From: Rhodobacter sp. 24-YEA-8
GTDB lineage: Bacteria; Pseudomonadota; Alphaproteobacteria; Rhodobacterales; Rhodobacteraceae
Assembly (NCBI RefSeq): GCF_900105075.1
Contig: NZ_FNSK01000001.1
Span: forward strand, 2,949,001 to 3,013,000
Length of the DNA stretch: 64,000 nucleotides
Direction of reading: 5' to 3'
Shown: positions 55,995 through 64,000 of the stretch, one piece after another
How the letters are laid out: each line of letters begins with the position of its first letter
How positions within the stretch are numbered: position 1 is the stretch's first letter
Notes under the pieces: model-generated
What the model was told of the DNA's origin: nothing
Databases searched by the model: none
What the model saw: only the letters and a program-made list of their open reading frames with translations
Position numbers and translations under genes: made by a program

Positions 55995-56587
55995 TGCCCC
56001 TGCCGCAGCTTGAGGTCTTCGAAGCCGGGCGCAGTACGGGGCGGGACATGGTCGTCACCGACACGGCTTCGGTCGAAGAAAACCGTGCCGCAGCCTGGGA
56101 GCAGGGATACCGCGCCGGCTGGGACGATTCAGAGGCCGCCCATTTGCAGAATGGTGACCGTGTCAGGGCCGAGCTGGAGCGCAACCTCATGACACTTGCC
56201 TTCACCTGGCAAGAGGCACGGGCACATATCCTCGGCGCGATGGAGCCGCTGCTGCAAGAGATCGTCAACCGGCTGCTGCCGGATCTGGCACGCGAGACGC
56301 TCGGCCCGATCCTCGTCGGGCACCTGATGCCAATGGTGGCTGAAACTGCCGGACAACCGGCAAATCTGATCCTTCACCCGGCCGCCCGCGCACAGGTCGA
56401 GGCGCTTCTTTCGCGCAGGCCCGGCCTGCTTTTCGAGATTTCCGAAGATCCGGGCCTCGGCGAGACCCAGGTCTTCCTCCGCCTCGGAGCGAGAGAAGTC
56501 AGCATCAATCTGAACCGTGTCACCGAGAGCATTATCAGATCCGTTCAGGACTTTTTCACCCTGTCGCAGGAGACCCCCGATGGATGA
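55994..56587 (+). CDS. fliH: Flagellar export protein FliH-like
   Basis: The product has 197 residues. It is acidic and helical in the N-terminal half (EQGYRAGWDDSE is the FliH-type Gx3G-like zone) and has a C-terminal domain (about 95-190) with the VTESIIRSVQDFF end. FliH holds the ATPase FliI in check and brings it to the export gate. Identity is low across this family, and position after fliF supports the call. It overlaps fliF by one base and fliN by eight. fliI and fliG are not seen in the window. Confidence 0.75.
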   Translation: MPLPQLEVFEAGRSTGRDMVVTDTASVEENRAAAWEQGYRAGWDDSEAAHLQNGDRVRAELERNLMTLAFTWQEARAHILGAMEPLLQEIVNRLLPDLARETLGPILVGHLMPMVAETAGQPANLILHPAARAQVEALLSRRPGLLFEISEDPGLGETQVFLRLGAREVSINLNRVTESIIRSVQDFFTLSQETPDG

Positions 56588-56849
56588 ACCCGCAAGTTCC
56601 AGCCCCTTTGCCCAGGTCCCGATCGAGATCACCATTTCGGTGGGCCGCGCCCGCCCCAGGGTGCAGGAGCTGCTGCGCCTGGGCAAGGATACCGTCCTGC
56701 CACTGGATCGCCGCGTGGATGATCCGGTCGAGCTTTATGTCGGTGACCGGCTGATCGCACGGGGCGAGCTGACCGAGCTGGAAGGCGACAAGGCCGGGCA
56801 GCTTGCCGTCCGCCTGACAGAGGTCGCCAATCTAAAGAGCGGATTGTGA
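56580..56849 (+). CDS. fliN: Flagellar motor switch protein FliN
   Basis: The product has 89 residues, a single SpoA/FliN domain: VPIEITISVGRARPRVQELLRLG, then DRRVDDPVELYVGDRLIARGELTEL. This small version is typical of alphaproteobacteria. FliN forms most of the C-ring and docks the export ATPase complex. The ATG at 56580 overlaps the fliH stop; the longer frame upstream is not needed. Its stop overlaps the fliP start (GTGA). Confidence 0.92.
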   Translation: MDEPASSSPFAQVPIEITISVGRARPRVQELLRLGKDTVLPLDRRVDDPVELYVGDRLIARGELTELEGDKAGQLAVRLTEVANLKSGL

Positions 56850-57601
56850 GCGCATTTTTCCCAGTCCCTGCCCGGAAATGCGTGGCCCTGATCACAGCCG
56901 TGCTGGTGGTTTGCCTGCTCTCGGCCCCGCCGGTGCTGGCGCAGGCGATCACCCTGGATCTGGGCGGCGAAGAAACTCTGGCCTCGCGTTCGGTGCAGCT
57001 TTTGCTGATGATCACCGTGTTGTCGGTCCTGCCGGGCCTGGCAATCATGGTGACCTGCTTTCCCTTCATCGTGACGGTGCTGTCGATCCTGCGCCAGGGC
57101 CTCGGGCTTCAGCAGGCCCCGCCCAATATGCTGATCATCACGCTTGCAATGTTCCTGACCTGGTTCGTGATGGATCCGGTCTTTACCGAGGCCTGGGCGC
57201 GCGGCATCGGCCCCTTCACGCGCAATGAAATCGACCTTCCCACCGCCTTTGCCGGGGCCTCGGCCCCCTTCCGTCACTTCATGGCGGCGCGGATGGACCC
57301 GGACACATTCGCCCGCCTCGACGCATTGCGCCCGCGCGCGCCTACCGCGATCACCGAAGCGCCGCTTTCGGTCCTGGTTCCCTCGTTCCTGCTGTCGGAA
57401 ATCCAGCGCGCTTTTGAGATCGGCTTCCTGATCTTCCTGCCCTTCCTGATCATCGATCTCGTGGTAGCGGCGATCCTGATGTCGATGGGGATGATGATGG
57501 TGCCACCGGCCGTGGTCTCGCTGCCCTTCAAACTGGCCTTCTTCGTGGTGGCGGATGGCTGGAGCCTGCTCGCCGCCGCCCTTGTCCGAAGTTACACATA
57601 A
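56846..57601 (+). CDS. fliP: Flagellar export apparatus protein FliP
   Basis: The product has 251 residues with a signal-like N-terminus (cleavage near AQA, about residue 33), then four membrane helices. Family signatures are CFPFIVTVLSILRQGLGLQQAPPN-type sequence (quoted in part) and FEIGFLIFLPFLIIDLVVAAIL. FliP forms the core of the export gate with FliQ and FliR. The start is GTG, overlapping the fliN stop. It is the last flagellar gene of the plus operon; the agmatinase-like gene starts 65 bases on. Confidence 0.95.
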   Translation: MSAFFPVPARKCVALITAVLVVCLLSAPPVLAQAITLDLGGEETLASRSVQLLLMITVLSVLPGLAIMVTCFPFIVTVLSILRQGLGLQQAPPNMLIITLAMFLTWFVMDPVFTEAWARGIGPFTRNEIDLPTAFAGASAPFRHFMAARMDPDTFARLDALRPRAPTAITEAPLSVLVPSFLLSEIQRAFEIGFLIFLPFLIIDLVVAAILMSMGMMMVPPAVVSLPFKLAFFVVADGWSLLAAALVRSYT

Positions 57602-57665
57602 TGAAAGCAGCCCTTGCCTGGCCGACGCAGCTGTGGCCTCTTCCCGGAAAACAAGGAGGTCAGAG

Positions 57666-58628
57666 ATGACGTTCAACCAACCGCTCGGCGGCAATGAAAT
57701 GCCGCGCTTCGGCGGGCCCGTCACCTTTATGCGTTTGCCCGCAGCGCCATCCGCCGAGGGGCTGGATGTCGCATTTTGCGGCATTCCGATGGATATCGGC
57801 ACATCGAACCGGCCCGGCACAAGGCTGGGGCCAAGGCAGATCCGCGATGAAAGCCGGATGCTCAGGCCCTTTAACATGGCAACCGGCGCCGCACCCTTTG
57901 ACCATCTGCAATGCGCCGATATCGGGGATGTGCCGATCAACACCTTTGATCTGAAGAAATCCGTCGGTATTATCGAGGCGCATTACGATCAGATCCTCGC
58001 CGCCGGTGCGCTGCCGCTGACGATGGGGGGCGATCACACGCTGACCTGGCCGATCCTGCGCGCGATCCGCAAGAAACACGGGGCCGTGGCGCTGATCCAT
58101 GTCGATGCCCATGCCGATATCAACGACACGATGTTCGGCGAAAAGGTCGCGCATGGCTGCCCGTTCCGCCGCGCGTTTGAGGATGGCTGTCTGCAAAATG
58201 ACAAGGTCTTCCAGATCGGGCTGCGCGGCACCGGCTATAGTCCCGACGATTTCGACTGGGGCCGTAAGAATGGCTGGACGGTGATCCAGGCCGAGGAATG
58301 CTGGCACAAATCGCTGAAACCGCTGATGGCAGAGATCCGGGCGCAGATCGGCGATACGCCGGTTTACCTGTCCTACGACATCGACAGCCTCGACCCCGCT
58401 TTCGCGCCAGGCACCGGCACGGTAGAGCCGGGCGGGCTCACGATCTGGCAGGGGCTGGAGATCGTGCGCGGCTGCGCCGGGCTGAACCTCGTCGGCGGTG
58501 ATCTGGTCGAGGTCTCGCCACCCTATGACCCCTCCGGCAATACCGCGCTGATCGGGGCGAACCTGCTTTACGAGATGCTCTGCGTGCTGCCCGGCGTGCC
58601 GCAAAACCCACCAAAAGCGCTGCGTTAG
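57666..58628 (+). CDS. speB: Agmatinase-family ureohydrolase
   Basis: The product has 320 residues. The dimanganese ligands are visible in GGDHTLTWP (first His), HVDAHADIND (two Asp and a His) and SYDIDSLDPAFAPGTGT (two Asp). This is the agmatinase/guanidinobutyrase branch of ureohydrolases. Agmatinase would give putrescine plus urea, a substrate for the carboxyspermidine pathway at 33-35 kb, but guanidinobutyrase or guanidinopropionase activity cannot be excluded by eye. An AAGGAGG site lies before the ATG at 57666. It is not a flagellar gene, and 65 bases separate it from fliP. Confidence 0.85.
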   Translation: MTFNQPLGGNEMPRFGGPVTFMRLPAAPSAEGLDVAFCGIPMDIGTSNRPGTRLGPRQIRDESRMLRPFNMATGAAPFDHLQCADIGDVPINTFDLKKSVGIIEAHYDQILAAGALPLTMGGDHTLTWPILRAIRKKHGAVALIHVDAHADINDTMFGEKVAHGCPFRRAFEDGCLQNDKVFQIGLRGTGYSPDDFDWGRKNGWTVIQAEECWHKSLKPLMAEIRAQIGDTPVYLSYDIDSLDPAFAPGTGTVEPGGLTIWQGLEIVRGCAGLNLVGGDLVEVSPPYDPSGNTALIGANLLYEMLCVLPGVPQNPPKALR

Positions 58629-58633
58629 AGACG

Positions 58634-58663
58634 AAAAAGCCCGCGCCGGATCAGGGCGCGGGC
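58634..58663 (-). terminator. Terminator of the type I secretion operon
   Basis: On the minus strand GCCCGCGCC and GGCGCGGGC pair around a short loop and are followed by TTTTT. It lies 20 bases after the HlyD-like stop. The same stem may also help end the convergent agmatinase transcript. Confidence 0.85.
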
Positions 58664-58682
58664 CAGTCACATTGCCGGGTCC

Positions 58683-59861
58683 TCAGCGCTCGCGCAGGGC
58701 CTCGTTGGATTTGTAAAGCGGCTTCAGCAGATAGGTCATCACCGTCTTCGCTCCGGTTTCCAGCTCGACACTGGCCTGCATCCCGGGGCGGATCTCGAGA
58801 TCTTTCTGCCGCTCGGTCAGCTGCGCCATATCGACTTTCAGCGTCACGATATAATGCGGGTCACCATCTGCCGATCGTGACCGTTCGTCGATGAAAGTGT
58901 CGGCCGAGACAAAGGTGACCTCGCCCTTCAGCGAGCCATAGATCGTGTAATCATAGGCCGAGAGCTTGATCACCGCCGTCTGCCCCTCGCGCACCGAGGC
59001 GATGTCGCGCGGTTTTACCTTTGCATCGATATACAGTTCTTCATCCAGCGGGATGATCTGCAGGATCTCTTCACCCGGGCGCACAACACCACCAATAGTG
59101 GTGATACCGATTTTGTTCACAACACCTCGCATGGGCGAAACCAGAGTGGTGCGACCCAGCTGATCCTGCGCCACTTTCAGCTTCTGCTCCAGCGTCGCCA
59201 CTTCGGCCAGGGTATCGGCATATTCCCGGGCGCGTTCCAGTTCCGTCTTGGTCACGGTGTCAGACAGCTGGTTCTCGGCATCGCGATGCGCCTTCTTGGC
59301 CCGCGTCACCTCGATGGCGGGCGCGACCTCCTGGGCCAGCATCCGTTCCATGATATCCAGTTCGCGTTTCGCCTGTTCAAGGATCGCCTCGGCACCTTCC
59401 TTGCGGGCGGTGAAATCATCGATCCGCGCCTTCAGCAGCGAGGTTTCCGAGGCCAGAATATCGGGCACCCGCGCCGCGAGGCCTTCGGGCACGGTAAAGG
59501 TGATCTCACCGCGCATCTCGGCCTCGATCCGGGCGCGGCGGATCGACAGACCCGCCAGCTGATCGGTGTAATCATCCACCGCCGCGTGATATTGCGTCGA
59601 TTGCAACCGGCCAAGCACGTCGCCCGGTTCGACCACATCGCCTTCGGCAACGTTCAGCTCGGCCAGAATGCCGCCTTCGAGGTTCTGGATGATCTGCGGC
59701 CGCGACGAAGACACGACCGTCCCCTCGGCGCTGACAATCTCGTCCAGCCAGGCAAAGGCCGACCAGATGACAAAGACCGCGATCACCGCCCCGATGGCCC
59801 AGATCACCATTGACGGGCTTTTCGAACGGCTCTCGAATTCGTCAGACCAAACCGCCGTCAT
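58683..59861 (-). CDS. Type I secretion membrane fusion protein (HlyD/LapC-like)
   Basis: The product has 392 residues. One N-terminal membrane helix (about 19-40) is followed by lipoyl-like and long coiled-coil parts (about 95-250) and the HlyD C-terminal domain with the signature GMQASVELETGAKTVMTYLLKPL. It bridges the inner-membrane ABC transporter and the outer-membrane channel. The start overlaps the ABC gene stop (ATGA). It is the last gene of the tolC-like, ABC, hlyD-like unit, next to a secreted adhesin gene. Confidence 0.93.
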   Translation of the reverse strand: MTAVWSDEFESRSKSPSMVIWAIGAVIAVFVIWSAFAWLDEIVSAEGTVVSSSRPQIIQNLEGGILAELNVAEGDVVEPGDVLGRLQSTQYHAAVDDYTDQLAGLSIRRARIEAEMRGEITFTVPEGLAARVPDILASETSLLKARIDDFTARKEGAEAILEQAKRELDIMERMLAQEVAPAIEVTRAKKAHRDAENQLSDTVTKTELERAREYADTLAEVATLEQKLKVAQDQLGRTTLVSPMRGVVNKIGITTIGGVVRPGEEILQIIPLDEELYIDAKVKPRDIASVREGQTAVIKLSAYDYTIYGSLKGEVTFVSADTFIDERSRSADGDPHYIVTLKVDMAQLTERQKDLEIRPGMQASVELETGAKTVMTYLLKPLYKSNEALRER

Positions 59862-62086
59862 GCGCCCGCTCCTGCCAGTTTCACGCCCTGGGCTTTCGCC
59901 AGATGCGCCAGCACCGCTTCTTTCGGCCCGTCCACCGCCAGCTTGCCGTTTTGCAGGATCAGCGTGCGTTCGGTCAGTTGCAGGATCGGCACACGATGGG
60001 TTGCGACCACCGCCGTGCGGCCCTTGAGCCAGCCGCCCAGCCGGCTGACCAGCGTGGTTTCCAGCGTCTGATCCAGCGCGGCGGTCGGCTCGTCCAGCAG
60101 CACGATCTGCGGATCCTGGAGCCAGAGCCGCGCCCAGCCGATCGACTGGCGTTGCCCCACCGAAAGCCCCTCGCCCAGCTCGCGGACCTCAAGATCCAGG
60201 CCGCGCGGATGGTTGCGGACAAACGGCCCGAGACCTGCGAAATCCAGCGCCTGCAGCAGCCGGTCGTCATCGCGTTCCAGCTGGTTCATGTTGAGATTGT
60301 CGCGGATGGTGCCCTGGATCAGCCGCACCTCCTGGCCCAGATAGCCGATGCCGCGGCGCAGGTCGCGCGGATGGATCTGGTTCAGGTCGATCCCATCCAC
60401 CAGCACCCGCCCCTTGCCCGGCTCATAAAGCCCGGCCAAAAGCCGCAATAGCGTCGATTTCCCCGAGCCGTTCGAGCCCAGAACCGCGACATGCTGCCCC
60501 TGTGGGATGGCAACACCGTTGATTTCCACCACCGGCGCGCTTTGCTCGTCATAGCGGAATTCAAGGTTCCTGAGTTCAAAACTGCCGGCCATACGGTCGC
60601 GGCGCAGATAGCGGCGGCCCTCTTCTTCGGCCTGACGCGAATCTGCGACCTGTTCCAGCGCTTTCAGCGAGATTTTCACCTGGCTCCAGCGTGCCATCAT
60701 GGTCGAGATCTGCGACAGCGGGCCAAGGGTGCGGCCGGTCAGGATACCGGTCGCGATGATGGTGCCGACGGTGAACTGGCCGGAAAAGACCAGGTAGGTG
60801 CCGGCGATCACGGTCGCGACATAGGTGATCTGCTGCACCGCCTGCGACCAGGTGGACAGAAAGGTCGTCAGCTTGCGCTGTTCGGCGCTTTGCACCGCGT
60901 TGACGGCCACCAGCTCTGACCAGATCCGGTTGACCCGGTCTTCTCCGCGCTGCGTGGTCAGGGTTTCATGCTCGAACACCGCCTCGTAAAGCAGTTTCGC
61001 CTGCTTGATCGATGCGCCTTGGGTCTCGCCGGCCAGCCGCACCATCTTTTTGCGCATCAGGAAACCAGGCAGCACCATAATGATGCCCCCGATGACCACC
61101 AGCCAGACCAGGTTGCCGGCAATGGTCGCGATCAGCGCGAGGAAAAGCAGCAGGAAGGGCAGATCGGCCATCGTGCCGACCGTGGCCGAGGTGAAGAACT
61201 CGCGCACCGAACCGAATTCCCGCATCGCGGCAAAGACTTCCGACGGTTTACGCTCTCCGGGGCCCATTTTCATGCCCAGGAGCTTTTTCATCAGCCGCTT
61301 TTGCACGGCGATTTCGACCTTGCGGCCGGTATTGTCCATCAAAAGCGCCCGGGCGATTTTCAGCGTCGCCTCAAGGCAGACCGCCAGCAATACACCGATC
61401 CCCAGCACCCAGAGTGTCGGCTGCGACTGATAGGGGATCACACGGTCATAGATCTGCATCGAGAACAGCGAGATCGCGACGGCGAGAATATTGGCCACCA
61501 GCGAGGCGGCCGAAACTTCGCCAAAGGGGCGGCGGAAATGGCGGAACTCGCCCCAGAACCAATGCGGCCTGGCCTTGACCTCGATATGGCGGGCTTCCAG
61601 CTCGCTCAGCGGTGCGCGCGCCTGCAGGATTCGGCCTGCATAGAGACTGTTCAGATCGGAAAGAAGCAGTTCAGCGCGGTTGTCATGCGCGGTCTTGTCA
61701 TAGATCGTGGCGCCTTCGCCATCGACCCCCAGCACCAGCACGACCTGGCCATTGGTGGTCTCGGCCAGCGCAGGATAGCCATCGGGTGGCAGCTGGACCG
61801 AACGCAGGATGCGGGTCGAAAGACCGCCCTGCGTCAGGGCCTGGCCCATCTCATCGAGCCCCGGCGCCGCGCCCGAGGCATCGGCGGCGCTCTGGATCCG
61901 CTCCAGCAGATCGGGCACCGAAAGTTCGGACCCGATCAGCCCGGCATAGACCGAGGCCAGCGTGGCGCGGTTCTTTGCCCGGTTGGTAAAGCGCTGGCTT
62001 GCCGGTCTGGCGGCGATGACCGGGCGGGCGCCCGCTGCCACCTGACCCGCATTCATTTCGAAAGCGATCACCCGATTATCGGTCAC
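59858..62086 (-). CDS. Type I secretion ABC transporter (LapB-like)
   Basis: The product has 742 residues. An N-terminal C39-peptidase-like domain (about 40-160) lacks the usual Cys motif and so is likely a non-cleaving docking domain, as in adhesin exporters. Membrane helices span about 185-480. The ATPase has Walker A GSNGSGKST (about 537-545), signature LSVGQRQS (about 640) and Walker B IVLLDEP (about 657). The start is GTG, overlapping the TolC-like stop (GTGA). It exports a large unfolded substrate, most likely the adhesin whose end lies at 63467-64000. Confidence 0.94.
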   Translation of the reverse strand: MTDNRVIAFEMNAGQVAAGARPVIAARPASQRFTNRAKNRATLASVYAGLIGSELSVPDLLERIQSAADASGAAPGLDEMGQALTQGGLSTRILRSVQLPPDGYPALAETTNGQVVLVLGVDGEGATIYDKTAHDNRAELLLSDLNSLYAGRILQARAPLSELEARHIEVKARPHWFWGEFRHFRRPFGEVSAASLVANILAVAISLFSMQIYDRVIPYQSQPTLWVLGIGVLLAVCLEATLKIARALLMDNTGRKVEIAVQKRLMKKLLGMKMGPGERKPSEVFAAMREFGSVREFFTSATVGTMADLPFLLLFLALIATIAGNLVWLVVIGGIIMVLPGFLMRKKMVRLAGETQGASIKQAKLLYEAVFEHETLTTQRGEDRVNRIWSELVAVNAVQSAEQRKLTTFLSTWSQAVQQITYVATVIAGTYLVFSGQFTVGTIIATGILTGRTLGPLSQISTMMARWSQVKISLKALEQVADSRQAEEEGRRYLRRDRMAGSFELRNLEFRYDEQSAPVVEINGVAIPQGQHVAVLGSNGSGKSTLLRLLAGLYEPGKGRVLVDGIDLNQIHPRDLRRGIGYLGQEVRLIQGTIRDNLNMNQLERDDDRLLQALDFAGLGPFVRNHPRGLDLEVRELGEGLSVGQRQSIGWARLWLQDPQIVLLDEPTAALDQTLETTLVSRLGGWLKGRTAVVATHRVPILQLTERTLILQNGKLAVDGPKEAVLAHLAKAQGVKLAGAGA

Positions 62087-63432
62087 ATTGCGCCTCCATC
62101 CACCAGAACTCCGCGCATCAGCGCGATATCCAGCCGCGCGAGCGCGATCTGGTATTTCAGCGAAGCATGATCCCGCTTCATCGAGGTCAGGGTCTCGAAC
62201 TGGCCGGTCAGCTCGATCAGGCTGCGGCGGCCGGCCTTATACTGTTCGGTATAAAGACCCATATTGCCCTCCATCTGGGCGATCACCTGGCCATCGGCCT
62301 GCTCGCGCAGCGCCAGCATGTTGATCTCCTGGGTCAGCGAGACGATCTTGCGATTTGCCTCGCGGTCGGCCTCGTCAACCTTGCGCCGCGTCACTTCGAC
62401 CGCTTCGTCCAGCGAGGCCAGATTGTCGGCACGACCAAAGCCGAGAATGTCACCGCTCAACGACAACCCGCCATCAATGCCGCCATCCTTGCCGACCGAA
62501 GCCCCTGCCCCGATCCCCGCGAGCAGCCCGGATTTCGCAACGGCGACCTCGGCCAGGGTGCGCGCGGCTTCGCCTTTGGCATAGACCACGGTCAAAGGTT
62601 CAGGCGTGCCATTGTCCGGCGGCAGCGAGGTCAGCCCCCGCTCGGCCTCCATCGATTGACCGGCAATGACCGCAAGCTCGGCCCAGGCGCTTTTCTCGCC
62701 CTGCCGGTAAGACATCAGCGTCGCCTCGATCTCGGCGCGGCGCTGGCTGACAAGCCGGTATTCCGACCCGTCCGACAGCCCGCCGCTGACGCGGATCTTC
62801 GTGATGCGTTCGAACTCCGTCATCTGCGTCAGGGCGCCATCAGTGATCTGTGCAAGATCGGCGGCGCGCTGTGCCTCGATATACAGTTTCAGCCCGTCAT
62901 AGACCCTTTTGTTCAGGTCCTGGACAAGGCCAATCGCTGCCATCTCGACATCGGCCGCCGCGAAATCCCGTTCGGCCTGGCGTCGGCCGCGGTCAAAGAT
63001 CGCGGTATCCAGAACAAGGCTGGCCGCAATCGACGACAGCGAGCTGAGGCTGACATCCGGCCCCAGTTTCGGCAGCCAGTTCTTCGATCTCGCCCGCGCG
63101 GTCAGGCGTTTGACGCGCAACTGGGATTCAGCCGAGGCCTGGCTGCTTTTCAGGACCGCAGCCCCGACCCGGCCAAAGCTGCTGTTGGCGGGCAGGATCG
63201 ACTGTCTGAGCTTCAGCTGGTCGATCTTTTCCGACACAACCTCGCCCTTCCTGTCGAGATGGGCAGCGGTTTCTCCGGCGGCTGCCGGATCGCCCGGCGA
63301 TGCAGAGGACCTGGTTGCCTGGGGGCCGCCAAAGCAGCCCGCAAGCGCCAGGATCAGAGCGCCGGATATGAGGGGGGCAGCGGCAGAGCGAAATCGCTCT
63401 GCCTGGCCTGCCTTGCTGGTGCGGGCTTCCAT
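62083..63432 (-). CDS. Outer-membrane channel protein of the type I system (TolC family lipoprotein)
   Basis: The product has 449 residues. The signal peptide ends in a lipobox (LALAGC), then a Ser/Ala/Pro linker, and the rest is helical with TolC-family repeats (RLTARARSKNWLPKLGPDVSL; later QFETLTSMKRDHASLKYQIAL). It should form the trimeric exit duct. The ATG at 63432 has a GGAG site before it; the longer frame from 63546 overlaps the adhesin end. It overlaps the ABC gene and starts 34 bases after the adhesin stop, so the adhesin and its exporter form one unit. Confidence 0.88.
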   Translation of the reverse strand: MEARTSKAGQAERFRSAAAPLISGALILALAGCFGGPQATRSSASPGDPAAAGETAAHLDRKGEVVSEKIDQLKLRQSILPANSSFGRVGAAVLKSSQASAESQLRVKRLTARARSKNWLPKLGPDVSLSSLSSIAASLVLDTAIFDRGRRQAERDFAAADVEMAAIGLVQDLNKRVYDGLKLYIEAQRAADLAQITDGALTQMTEFERITKIRVSGGLSDGSEYRLVSQRRAEIEATLMSYRQGEKSAWAELAVIAGQSMEAERGLTSLPPDNGTPEPLTVVYAKGEAARTLAEVAVAKSGLLAGIGAGASVGKDGGIDGGLSLSGDILGFGRADNLASLDEAVEVTRRKVDEADREANRKIVSLTQEINMLALREQADGQVIAQMEGNMGLYTEQYKAGRRSLIELTGQFETLTSMKRDHASLKYQIALARLDIALMRGVLVDGGAM

Positions 63433-63466
63433 TTCCGGTTCTCCGGGTGGTTTCCGGGATGTCGGA

Positions 63467-64000
63467 TCAGAAGAAGGTGGTGTTGATATCCTGATCCACC
63501 AGGACGGTCCCACCATCCATCGCATAGACGTTGTAGTGCTGGCCATCGATCTCGCGGACGTCCACCGGGGTGGTGTTGGTCAGCTGCAGCCTGACCTGAT
63601 CCAGGCTGTCGCCGCGGATCACCAGCTCGTTGTCGCCTCCGGTCAGCGCGTGCAGATCGGAATTGGTCAGCGTCAGGCGGGCCTGCGGTGCCACATTGAG
63701 GTCGATGGTCGAGAAATCGAAGCCGGCAAGCCCGATCCGGCTGAGATCCACATTCACACTGCCGCGGTTGTCGACGATGAAGAGAGTAGAGCTTTCATTG
63801 CCAGCCGCATCGGTGTTTTGCAGCACCAGGTAGCTGCCATCGCTGACACCCTGATCAAGGCTGTAATGATCAGCGGTCACCCGGCTGCCACCGACATTGA
63901 GCCGAACGTTTTCGTTCAGCTCAAAAGTCAGCGCGTTTGCCCCACCGGTGCTGTCGACCCTGAAGATCGAGACATGTTCGCCATCGGTGGTGGTGTAAAG
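63467..64000 (-). CDS. C-terminal end of a large type I secreted adhesin (partial)
   Basis: The last 177 residues of a protein that continues past the window edge are present, with the frame open to base 64000. The sequence is acidic and Gly/Asp/Asn/Thr-rich, with repeat-like segments such as SLDQGVSDGSYLVLQNTDA and LTLTNSDLHALTGGDNELVI, of the kind found near the ends of Bap/LapA-type adhesins. The end, VLVDQDINTTFF, fits a C-terminal type I secretion signal. It is immediately upstream of the TolC-like gene on the same strand. Its full size, retention module and RTX repeats cannot be seen. It may hold cells to surfaces together with cellulose. Confidence 0.75.
   Translation of the reverse strand, partial: LYTTTDGEHVSIFRVDSTGGANALTFELNENVRLNVGGSRVTADHYSLDQGVSDGSYLVLQNTDAAGNESSTLFIVDNRGSVNVDLSRIGLAGFDFSTIDLNVAPQARLTLTNSDLHALTGGDNELVIRGDSLDQVRLQLTNTTPVDVREIDGQHYNVYAMDGGTVLVDQDINTTFF

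Overview
The window reads as about 64 kb of a GC-rich alphaproteobacterial chromosome, most likely a member of the Rhodobacteraceae (Rhodobacter/Paracoccus/Gemmobacter-like). The grounds are the gene order ubiB-ubiE-mutM-enoyl-CoA hydratase-rpsT-dnaA-dnaN-recF, the FlaF/FlbT flagellin regulators, a CtrA-type box in the flagellar cluster, BcsN beside bcsA, and a carboxynorspermidine route to polyamines. No species is claimed. Nearly all genes are tightly packed, and many neighbours share ATGA stop/start overlaps.

Layout. 0.1-1 kb: a tRNA-Pro and a decayed IS5-type transposase remnant. 1-9 kb (minus): a cellulose synthesis operon, bcsN-bcsA-bcsB-bcsZ-TPR protein. 9.2-10.4 kb (plus): a 78-residue protein overlapping a GAF-GGDEF diguanylate cyclase, a plausible c-di-GMP source for the BcsA PilZ domain. 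10.4-12.3 kb (minus): a lipoprotein and an outer-membrane barrel that look like a Slam-type surface lipoprotein pair. 13.4-20.3 kb: first flagellar block (DUF1217 protein, flbT, flaF, flagellin, flgN-like, flgJ on minus; fliK and flgD on plus). 20.3-33 kb: housekeeping block (ubiB, ubiE, mutM, enoyl-CoA hydratase, rpsT, dnaA, dnaN, recF, a VOC protein, a LysE exporter, gyrB). 33-36.3 kb (minus): carboxynorspermidine dehydrogenase and decarboxylase, then an esterase. 36.5-38.6 kb: a membrane winged-helix regulator overlapping a small secreted protein, a secreted Cys protein, a decayed ArsR gene and a candidate small RNA. 39.1-44.6 kb (plus): a Cache-PAS histidine kinase, a FixJ-type regulator and pxpABC (5-oxoprolinase). 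44.6-57.6 kb: second flagellar block, a long minus-strand operon (fliL to a FliJ-like gene) diverging from fliF-fliH-fliN-fliP across one CtrA-like box. 57.7-58.6 kb: an agmatinase-family gene. 58.7-64 kb (minus): a type I secretion system (TolC-like, ABC transporter, HlyD-like) and the C-terminal end of a large secreted adhesin that runs off the window.

The common theme is the choice between swimming and a sessile life. Cellulose, c-di-GMP synthesis, a type I secreted adhesin and polyamine synthesis sit beside two flagellar blocks and the replication genes. The flagellar set is incomplete here: motB, fliQ, fliI, fliG, fliM and most rod and hook genes are not seen. The less familiar items are the Slam-like pair, the inverted-topology winged-helix regulator with its secreted partner, the AMIN-like helical-repeat protein in the motA operon, the candidate small RNA near 38.6-38.7 kb, and the two abutting perfect palindromes between dnaA and dnaN.
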